The notes under the pieces were generated by a model. The model was not told the origin of the DNA. It was given only the letters and a program-made list of their open reading frames with translations, and did not search any database. Of a DNA stretch of 7,072 bases, positions 1 through 4,925 are shown in pieces. The translations under genes and the position numbers were made by a program. Origin of the DNA: an uncultured Ruminococcus sp. (GTDB lineage Bacteria; Bacillota; Clostridia; Oscillospirales; Ruminococcaceae); contig CAMWVM010000079.1 of NCBI GenBank assembly GCA_947177715.1, positions 1-7,072 of the forward strand, given 5' to 3'. Positions within the stretch are counted from its first letter, which is position 1. Each line of letters opens with the position of its first letter.

Positions 1-1
1 C

Positions 2-1114
2 GGTATGAGAGCAGCTTCACCTAATTTTACCGCAGAAACATTGAAGACGGCTGCCGACGAGGTTCATCGCCGAGGAAAAAGAGTATATTTGACTTGCAAC
101 ACCCTTCCGAGAAATGATGAGATAATTCATTTTGAGGGATTTGTTAAAGACGCATTGCACGCAGGAGTTGACGCTCTTATTGCAAATGATATAGGTGTGT
201 TTTCTCTGATAAAAAAATATGCACCTGATATGGAGATTCATGTTTCAACTCAGGCCGGTATTGTTAATTTTGTTACGGCAAATGAGTTTTATAATATGGG
301 CGCTAAGAGAGTGGTTCTTGCGAGAGAACTGTCTTTGGAGGAGATTGCCGAAATAAGAGCAAAGACTCCATCGGAGCTTGAAATTGAAGCCTTTGTTCAC
401 GGAGCAATGTGCGTCAGCTTTTCAGGAAGATGCCTGCTTTCACAGTATCTTGTAAACCGTGACGCTAACAGGGGAGAATGTGCTCAGCCATGCCGTTGGG
501 GTTATCATCTCATGGAAGAAAAACGTGAAAATGAGTTTTATCCTATTTTTGAAGATGAAAAGGGAAGCTATATTCTTAATGCTAAGGATATGTGCATGAT
601 CGATCATATTGACAAGCTGGCTGAAGCCGGTGTAAACAGCTTTAAGATTGAAGGACGTGCTAAATCGGCATATTATGTTTCTGTAGTAACAAACGCTTAC
701 CGCAAGGCTATGGACATATATAAGAGTGATCCTAAGAACTATAAGCTGCCGCAATGGATTCATGATGAAGTATTTAAGGTTAGTCATAGGGCTTATTGCA
801 CAGGCTTTTTCTTTGGACATCCCAAAGACTGTCAGTATTACGAAAACAGCGGTTATATAAGAGATTATGATGTTGTTGCTGTTGTGGATAGGTGTGAAGA
901 CGGGATTTTATATGCACAACAGAGAAATAAGTTTGACAAAGGTGCAGAACTTGAAATTCTATCTCCTAACGGAGAACCTGTTAAATATAAAGCAGAGCAT
1001 ATTTTCAATGAATATGGTGTGGAAGTTGAAACGGCTAACCATGCAATGATGAAGCTTTCAATGCCATGTGAGAAAGCTTTTCCCAAGAATTCTATAATAA
1101 GAATGGAAAGATAA
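2..1114 (+). CDS. trhP: U32 family protein, TrhP-like (tRNA U34 hydroxylation), 5'-truncated
   Basis: The frame is open to the left edge. The first ATG (position 5) is not the start: the codon before it is Gly, and G-M-R-A-A-S-P-N-F is the usual internal strand about 35 residues into U32 proteins, so the N terminus lies outside the window. Numbering from that Met, the U32 signature E-x-F-x2-G-[SA]-M-C-x4-G-x-C-x-L-S is complete at 128-146. It supplies C136 and C143; C159 and C163 (ECAQPC) complete the four-cysteine set thought to hold an iron-sulfur cluster. KIEGR at 215-219 and a C-terminal beta-rich domain (about 283-369) are also present. The implied full length of about 405 residues fits TrhP (YegQ, B. 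subtilis YrrO), which makes 5-hydroxyuridine at tRNA position 34 using prephenate. The longer RlhA-type U32 proteins are larger. A protease role, the historical annotation, is less likely. No clear terminator follows, so some read-through into the next gene is possible. Confidence 0.85.
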   Translation, partial: GMRAASPNFTAETLKTAADEVHRRGKRVYLTCNTLPRNDEIIHFEGFVKDALHAGVDALIANDIGVFSLIKKYAPDMEIHVSTQAGIVNFVTANEFYNMGAKRVVLARELSLEEIAEIRAKTPSELEIEAFVHGAMCVSFSGRCLLSQYLVNRDANRGECAQPCRWGYHLMEEKRENEFYPIFEDEKGSYILNAKDMCMIDHIDKLAEAGVNSFKIEGRAKSAYYVSVVTNAYRKAMDIYKSDPKNYKLPQWIHDEVFKVSHRAYCTGFFFGHPKDCQYYENSGYIRDYDVVAVVDRCEDGILYAQQRNKFDKGAELEILSPNGEPVKYKAEHIFNEYGVEVETANHAMMKLSMPCEKAFPKNSIIRMER

Positions 1115-1136
1115 TTGGTTATCACAATAATTGAAT

Positions 1137-1152
1137 AATATGTGCACATATT
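1137..1152. promoter_or_regulatory. 16-bp perfect palindrome upstream of a -35 box (candidate operator)
   Basis: AATATGTGCACATATT is identical to its own reverse complement over all 16 bases. It ends 13 bases before the -35 box at 1166, so its centre lies about 56 bases upstream of the expected transcription start. That is where a dimeric activator or repressor would sit. It has no T-run and little GC, so it is not a convincing terminator for the preceding gene. The regulator is unknown. Confidence 0.4.
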
Positions 1153-1154
1153 TC

Positions 1155-1184
1155 ACACAAAATTCTTGACAAAAGCCTTTGTGT
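1155..1184. repeat. Inverted repeat embracing the -35 box
   Basis: ACACAAA at 1155-1161 and TTTGTGT at 1178-1184 are perfect 7-base inverted arms. Allowing one bulged base, the arms extend to TTTCACACAAA and TTTGTGTAAA. The -35 hexamer lies in the gap and the right arm lies in the -35/-10 spacer, a geometry typical of repressor operators. It could be chance in AT-rich DNA. Confidence 0.35.
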
Positions 1185-1194
1185 AAAGTATAAT
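1166..1194 (+). promoter_or_regulatory. Consensus sigma-A promoter of the sugar transferase gene
   Basis: TTGACA (1166-1171) and TATAAT (1189-1194) are both perfect consensus hexamers separated by the optimal 17 bases. Transcription should start near 1201, giving a 5' leader of about 60 bases before the ATG at 1260. So strong a promoter on an isolated gene suggests high or tightly controlled expression. Confidence 0.9.
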
Positions 1195-1259
1195 TTATTA
1201 TGTAAATAATTCGACATTTTATATAGTGAAAATGATTTGGGGATATTTGGAGTGAGGAA

Positions 1260-1946
1260 ATGAATCAGGGAAATGTTGCTTTAAGGGAACGAGAAGCTGA
1301 GATTATTGTAACAGAAAGAACTTGGGACGGAAGAGAGGTAGAATACAAAGAGAAGAGGGTATATAGCTTTATTAAGCGAGCCTTTGATATAACAGCGTCT
1401 TTGCTGGCTCTTATTTTACTGTCACCGTTGTTTTTGATTGTGATGCTGCTTATCTTTGTAACCGATCCGGGAAATCCTTTCTTTGTTCAGCAAAGGGCAG
1501 GTAAAGACTGCAAGATGTTCAACATATACAAATTCAGAAGCATGCATAAGGATGCTGAAAAAAGAAAGAAAGATTTGCTTATACATAATGAAGCTGACGG
1601 GCCAACCTTTAAGATTGAAAATGATCCTCGTATAACAAAGATTGGATCATTTATTAGAAAAACTTCAATAGATGAGCTGCCGCAGCTTATTAATATTTTA
1701 AAGGGTGAAATGTCGGTCATTGGTCCAAGACCTTTTATTCCGTCAGAACAAGAAAAGCTTCCTGATCAGAGGCTTTTGGTTAAACCGGGTTTGTCTTGTT
1801 ACTGGCAGATTGGCGGCAAGAATTCTTTGCCTGTTGAAGAACAGCTGGAGTTGGATTTTAAATATATTGAAGACCGCTCAGTTTTAACAGACTTAAAAAT
1901 TATTTTTAAAACAGTGGCTATTGTATTTAAGAACGATAACTATTAA
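1260..1946 (+). CDS. Polyprenyl-phosphate sugar-1-phosphate transferase (PglC/WbaP-type)
   Basis: This 228-residue protein belongs to the bacterial sugar transferase family. Such enzymes transfer a sugar phosphate from a nucleotide sugar to undecaprenyl phosphate at the cytoplasmic membrane face, the first committed step of capsule, exopolysaccharide or glycoprotein glycan assembly. About 35 charged residues precede one hydrophobic segment (about 45-68, containing the usual SPLF), which in PglC forms a re-entrant hairpin. FFVQQRAGKDCKMFNIYKF (74-92), DPRITKIGSFIR (122-133), TSIDELPQL (135-143) and GEMSVIGPRPF (149-159) follow. D138-E139 matches the catalytic Asp-Glu pair of PglC. It lacks the N-terminal membrane and CoA-binding-like domains of WbaP, so it is a minimal enzyme. 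A ribosome site, GGAGTGAGG (1249-1257), precedes the ATG. No glycosyltransferase, Wzx/Wzy or nucleotide-sugar gene lies nearby. Sugar specificity (Gal, Glc, GalNAc or bacillosamine) cannot be read from the sequence. Confidence 0.9.
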   Translation: MNQGNVALREREAEIIVTERTWDGREVEYKEKRVYSFIKRAFDITASLLALILLSPLFLIVMLLIFVTDPGNPFFVQQRAGKDCKMFNIYKFRSMHKDAEKRKKDLLIHNEADGPTFKIENDPRITKIGSFIRKTSIDELPQLINILKGEMSVIGPRPFIPSEQEKLPDQRLLVKPGLSCYWQIGGKNSLPVEEQLELDFKYIEDRSVLTDLKIIFKTVAIVFKNDNY

Positions 1947-1950
1947 TATC

Positions 1951-1990
1951 AAAAAATACGGGTGAACATTTAAGTTCACCCGCTTTTTTA
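1951..1990. terminator. Bidirectional intrinsic terminator between the sugar transferase and paaK
   Basis: A 9-bp perfect stem, CGGGTGAAC (1959-1967) with GTTCACCCG (1974-1982), closes a 6-base loop. Six T residues follow on the + strand (1984-1989) and six A residues precede it (1951-1956), giving a T-run on the - strand as well. It therefore serves both converging genes. It begins only one base beyond the paaK stop codon. Confidence 0.92.
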
Positions 1991-3307
1991 TTATACTAAA
2001 ATTTCACTTTTATTTCTGAGATCAAGAATTCGCTGAGCTTTTCCTTGGAATCGCTGAAGAGTTTTATGACCTACTATTGTAATCTTAGATTCTATTCCTA
2101 AAACCGTTTTCATCGCATGGTGTATATCTTTATGGAGCGTATCAAGCTGAGGGAAGTTGTCCAAAATTTCATTGCATTTATCTGAAAGTTCAACTTTGAT
2201 TTCCAAGTGGTCGGCAAAGTTTTCTCTTGTAAGTACAAGCTGATAGTGCGGTGCGATAGCGTCAAATCCCATTAGCACGCTCTCGATCTGTGATGGGAAT
2301 ACGTTAACACCACGGATTTTAAGCATATCGTCAGACCTGCCTCTTGGTTTAGCCATTCTGGCAAAGGTTCTTCCGCATTTACAAAGTTCATAATTAATTT
2401 GAGTAATATCTTTTGTGCGGTAACGGAGCATTGGTATGCCCTCTTTGGTTAGTGTAGTTATAACCAGCTCGCCCTCACAGCCTTTAGGCAACACTTCACC
2501 GGTAACAGGATTAATAACTTCGGCATAGAAGTGATCCTCGTTAATGTGCATTCCGTCACGTTCAATACATTCTCCTGAAACTCCGGGCCCCATAAGTTCG
2601 CTCATGCCATAGTTATCTGTTGCAAAAATATTAAGCGTATTCTCAATTTGTGATCTCATTTCCGGAGTACATCCCTCGGAGCCGAACAAACCAAGCTTAA
2701 GGTGAATGTTGTCAAGCACGCCCATTTCTCTTGCCAATTCGCCGATATACTGAGCATAAGATGGGGTTGAAACTAAGGTGTTGGTTCCAAAGTCCTGCAT
2801 GAGCATAATCTGTTTTTCAGTGTTTCCGCTGGAGGTTGGAACTACAGCAGCTCCGATTTTTTCAAGTCCATAGTGCAGACCCAAAGCCCCTGTAAACAAA
2901 CCATATCCAAAGGCTATCTGGACAATAGTTTCATCACTTGCACCCACAGCGGTGACAAGTCTTGCCACACAATCGCCCCAATAGTCCAAATCTCTGTGAG
3001 TATATCCTACAACTGTTGGTTTGCCTGTTGTTCCCGACGAAGCATGGATACGTTCAATTTTCTTTAAGGGGACAGCAAAAAGCCCGAACGGATAAGTATC
3101 TCTCATATCAGCTTTTGTTGTATAAGGTATGTATTGAATATCGGATAATTCTTTAATTTTATCGGCGGTAACTCCTGCCTCTGTCAATCTTTTATTATAA
3201 AAGGGCACATTGTCCATGCAGTATTTAACAAGCCATTTCAAGCGCTCAAGCTGGAGCTTTTCAATTTCTGCTCGAGGCATTGTTTCAATATCCTTTTGAA
3301 AAAACAT
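1991..3307 (-). CDS. paaK: Phenylacetate-CoA ligase
   Basis: This 438-residue adenylate-forming (ANL superfamily) enzyme has the usual PaaK length. It activates an aryl acetate with ATP and CoA to give the acyl-CoA, AMP and pyrophosphate in the cytosol. Landmarks: the ATP-binding loop ASSGTTGKPT (89-98); DNYGMSE (231-237), which binds the adenine/acyl group; YRTKD (296-300) with the ribose-binding Asp; the hinge GRSDDMLKIRGVNVFPSQIE (323-342); and the C-terminal GKAQR (422-426) with the lysine expected to act in adenylation. CKCGR (309-313) is the cysteine pair seen in PaaK-like ligases. The start is supported by AAAGGAG six bases upstream (3314-3320). In clostridia such ligases often sit beside indolepyruvate:ferredoxin oxidoreductase genes and may handle phenyl- or indoleacetate from amino acid fermentation. 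Here it stands alone, with no paa ring-degradation genes, so the physiological substrate is open. Confidence 0.92.
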   Translation of the reverse strand: MFFQKDIETMPRAEIEKLQLERLKWLVKYCMDNVPFYNKRLTEAGVTADKIKELSDIQYIPYTTKADMRDTYPFGLFAVPLKKIERIHASSGTTGKPTVVGYTHRDLDYWGDCVARLVTAVGASDETIVQIAFGYGLFTGALGLHYGLEKIGAAVVPTSSGNTEKQIMLMQDFGTNTLVSTPSYAQYIGELAREMGVLDNIHLKLGLFGSEGCTPEMRSQIENTLNIFATDNYGMSELMGPGVSGECIERDGMHINEDHFYAEVINPVTGEVLPKGCEGELVITTLTKEGIPMLRYRTKDITQINYELCKCGRTFARMAKPRGRSDDMLKIRGVNVFPSQIESVLMGFDAIAPHYQLVLTRENFADHLEIKVELSDKCNEILDNFPQLDTLHKDIHHAMKTVLGIESKITIVGHKTLQRFQGKAQRILDLRNKSEILV

Positions 3308-3370
3308 AATAATCTCCTTTGATTTAAAGTAATAAAGTAATTATCAGTATATCATATTTTTTAACTTTTT

Positions 3371-3397
3371 ACAATAAATTGTGTTAAAAAACTTAAC
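3371..3397. promoter_or_regulatory. Paired small dyads upstream of paaK (candidate operator)
   Basis: Two adjacent inverted repeats, ACAAT-AA-ATTGT (3371-3382) and GTTAA-AAAAC-TTAAC (3383-3397), lie 64-90 bases upstream of the paaK start. The second, with its flanks, loosely resembles a Rex-type dyad, but the half-site spacing is 5 rather than 4 and both half-sites carry an insertion. I therefore do not name a regulator. Short arms in AT-rich DNA can arise by chance. Confidence 0.3.
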
Positions 3398-3446
3398 CAA
3401 ATTTACACCTTATATTTTATGCAAATTATAAAATAAAAGCGTTTTC

Positions 3447-3460
3447 GCAATAAATATTGC
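3447..3460. repeat. Perfect 6-bp inverted repeat GCAATA-AA-TATTGC
   Basis: The arms 3447-3452 and 3455-3460 are perfectly complementary with a two-base centre. The right half recurs at 3483-3490 as AATATTGC, 30 bases further on. This looks like a dyad operator plus an extra half-site between two divergent genes, but no regulator can be assigned. Confidence 0.35.
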
Positions 3461-3544
3461 TATTATAATTATTAAACATCGTAATATTGCACAAAACTGT
3501 AATGAATATTTAGTGTGTATTTGTAATAAAAATAGAAAACCAAG

Positions 3545-3569
3545 AAATCATATTGACTTAATAGGAATT
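3545..3569. promoter_or_regulatory. Imperfect 9-7-9 dyad over the cysK -35 box (candidate cysteine-regulator operator)
   Basis: The left half AAATCATAT (3545-3553) pairs with the right half ATAGGAATT (3561-3569) at 7 of 9 positions around a 7-base centre. The -35 box of cysK falls inside it. Firmicute cysteine genes are commonly controlled by the Rrf2-family repressor CymR, whose operators I recall as long imperfect dyads containing GGAATT-like half-sites. That assignment is from memory and is only a hypothesis. Confidence 0.3.
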
Positions 3570-3581
3570 ATTGTGTATTAT
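3553..3581 (+). promoter_or_regulatory. cysK promoter
   Basis: TTGACT (3553-3558) and TATTAT (3576-3581) are 17 bases apart. A perfect TATAAT overlaps at 3579-3584, but at a 20-base spacing that is less favourable. Transcription should begin near 3588, leaving a short leader of about 37 bases, too short for a T-box or S-box. Confidence 0.7.
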
Positions 3582-3624
3582 AATAACATAGAAAATAAAC
3601 GTAAGATATGAAAGGGTGGTTTAT

Positions 3625-4560
3625 ATGTCAAAAGTATATAAAAATGTTTCGGAACTTGTGGGAAGAACTCCTATAGTTGAGGTAGAAAGACTTAGCAAAG
3701 CGTTGGGTGTAACTGACGCAAAAGTTCTTGCAAAGCTGGAGTATTTTAATCCGGCAGGAAGCGTAAAGGACAGGGTTGCAAAGTCTATGATTGAGGATGC
3801 TGAGAAAAAAGGCTTGCTAAAAGAGGGTGCGACAATTATTGAGCCTACTTCAGGCAACACCGGCATCGGACTGGCAGCAATCGGTACTTCAAAGGGTTAC
3901 AAAGTAATTCTAACGATGCCTGAAACAATGAGTATTGAAAGAAGAAATCTGCTTAAAGCCTATGGAGCACAGATTGTTTTAACCGAAGGTTCAAAGGGAA
4001 TGAAAGGTGCTATTGCAAAAGCTGACGAGCTAAATAAGGAAATTGAAAATTCAGTGATACTCGGGCAATTTGTCAATGCAGCGAATCCTGCCGCACATGT
4101 GGCAACTACAGGACCTGAGATTTGGGAGGATACAGACGGAAAGGTTGATATATTTGTTGCAGGTGTCGGCACGGGCGGAACTGTAACGGGCGTTGGAAAG
4201 TATCTGAAATCTCAAAATGCTGATATTAAGATAGTTGCCGTTGAGCCTGAATCTTCTCCAGTGCTTTCAAAGGGTACGCCAGGACCGCATAAAATTCAGG
4301 GTATTGGAGCGGGATTTGTGCCAGATGTGCTTGACACAGAGGTATATGACGAGATTATTACAGTTTCTAATGAAAATGCATTTTTTGCAGGAAACAAGGC
4401 TGCAAAGACCGAGGGAATTCTTGTGGGTATTTCTTCAGGTGCAGCGCTTTATGCAGCGACCGAGCTTGCAAAAAGACCTGAGAACAAAGGAAAGACAATA
4501 GTAGTGCTTTTACCTGACACAGGTGAGAGATACTTGTCAACAGCCTTGTTTGCGGAATAA
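3625..4560 (+). CDS. cysK: Cysteine synthase A (O-acetylserine sulfhydrylase)
   Basis: This 311-residue PLP enzyme has the usual CysK length. It converts O-acetylserine and sulfide to cysteine in the cytosol. The PLP lysine is K48 in NPAGSVKDR (42-50). TSGNTG (75-80) is the substrate and carboxylate loop, GTGGT (182-186) cradles the PLP phosphate, SSGAA (270-274) includes the serine facing the PLP ring nitrogen, and [10 protein letters not shown] (297-306) is the conserved C-terminal motif. MSIERR (102-107) is the segment typical of sulfhydrylases rather than cystathionine beta-synthases, and no CBS domain follows. I chose the ATG at 3625, preceded five bases upstream by AGGGTGG (3613-3619). 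An in-frame GTG at 3616 would put the start inside that ribosome site. No cysE lies beside it in this window. It is a monocistronic unit ending at a strong terminator. Confidence 0.96.
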   Translation: MSKVYKNVSELVGRTPIVEVERLSKALGVTDAKVLAKLEYFNPAGSVKDRVAKSMIEDAEKKGLLKEGATIIEPTSGNTGIGLAAIGTSKGYKVILTMPETMSIERRNLLKAYGAQIVLTEGSKGMKGAIAKADELNKEIENSVILGQFVNAANPAAHVATTGPEIWEDTDGKVDIFVAGVGTGGTVTGVGKYLKSQNADIKIVAVEPESSPVLSKGTPGPHKIQGIGAGFVPDVLDTEVYDEIITVSNENAFFAGNKAAKTEGILVGISSGAALYAATELAKRPENKGKTIVVLLPDTGERYLSTALFAE

Positions 4561-4598
4561 AAAATTAAGCGGTAGAAAATCTACCGCTTTTATTTTTT
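4556..4598. terminator. Bidirectional intrinsic terminator between cysK and the small - strand gene
   Basis: A 9-bp perfect stem, AAGCGGTAG (4567-4575) with CTACCGCTT (4581-4589), closes the loop AAAAT. TTATTTTTT follows on the + strand. On the - strand the stem is followed by AATT and then a T-run, the complement of the A-run at 4558-4564. It ends cysK transcription and the thrS/small-gene transcript from the other side. Confidence 0.92.
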
Positions 4599-4606
4599 GC
4601 AGAACA

Positions 4607-4921
4607 TTATTTAAATGACGAATAATGAACCACGATATGTCTTTTGTTTCCTGAATAATAATCTTTGCCTTTAATATCTGCACCGTTATGACTCATAAGC
4701 TCCGCACAGATCAATCCATCAAGAGAAAAATCTGCAACAGGCTTACCGTCGCAAACTATGGTAAGCTTAAAATCCTCGGTATTAACAGAAATCCCTCCGC
4801 TTTTGCCGATGACCTCTTCATCTGTTCCAAAACGCTCGACCACATAGCTTAGACGCTTTCCGTGAAAGGCAAGCAGTTCTTTTATGGGTGTTCCCTTAGT
4901 TTTTTTCTTGAATAAGCCCAT
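4607..4921 (-). CDS. Unidentified 104-residue protein downstream of thrS
   Basis: I do not recognise this family. The N terminus is basic (MGLFKKKTKG) with no signal peptide or membrane segment. The rest alternates short polar turns with hydrophobic strands (about 35-47, 52-68 and 95-101) and one helix-like stretch (69-78), suggesting a small, mainly beta cytosolic domain. It has two cysteines (C57, C72), no metal-binding cluster and no obvious catalytic motif. It starts four bases after the thrS stop codon on the same strand. The best ribosome-site match, AAAGG (4934-4938), lies inside the end of thrS, 12 bases from the ATG, a little far. Translation is therefore probably coupled to thrS. 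The protein-like composition, tight spacing and shared terminator support a real gene. A role tied to threonyl-tRNA synthesis is only a guess from position. Confidence 0.75.
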   Translation of the reverse strand: MGLFKKKTKGTPIKELLAFHGKRLSYVVERFGTDEEVIGKSGGISVNTEDFKLTIVCDGKPVADFSLDGLICAELMSHNGADIKGKDYYSGNKRHIVVHYSSFK

Positions 4922-4925
4922 GTTT

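Larger units (their letters stand above)
3308..3624. other. Divergent control region between paaK and cysK
   Basis: This 317-bp stretch is very AT-rich and shows no credible ORF or RNA gene. It separates two genes transcribed away from each other. It contains the cysK promoter on the right and, on the - strand, only a weak -10-like TATGAT (3351-3356) without a well-placed -35 for paaK. Several short dyads lie inside: ACAAT-AA-ATTGT (3371-3382), GTTAA-N5-TTAAC (3383-3397) and GCAATA-AA-TATTGC (3447-3460). AATATTGC is repeated at 3453-3460 and 3483-3490. I see no T-box, S-box or other riboswitch. Confidence 0.7.

Noticed and set aside
5..7. ATG at position 5 as the true start of the U32 gene
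   Set aside because: The frame is open upstream, and the following residues match an internal conserved segment of U32 proteins. No ribosome site can be seen.
1137..1152. The 16-bp palindrome as a terminator for the U32 gene
   Set aside because: The stem is AT-rich, would have almost no loop, and is not followed by a T-run.
3379..3400. Rex operator upstream of paaK
   Set aside because: TTGTGTTAA and TTAACCAA resemble Rex half-sites, but the central gap is 5 instead of 4 and each half carries an inserted base. It is kept only as an unnamed dyad.
3616..3624. GTG at 3616 as the cysK start
   Set aside because: It would add three residues and places the start inside the ribosome binding sequence. 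The ATG at 3625 has correct spacing and the usual family N terminus ([13 protein letters not shown]).
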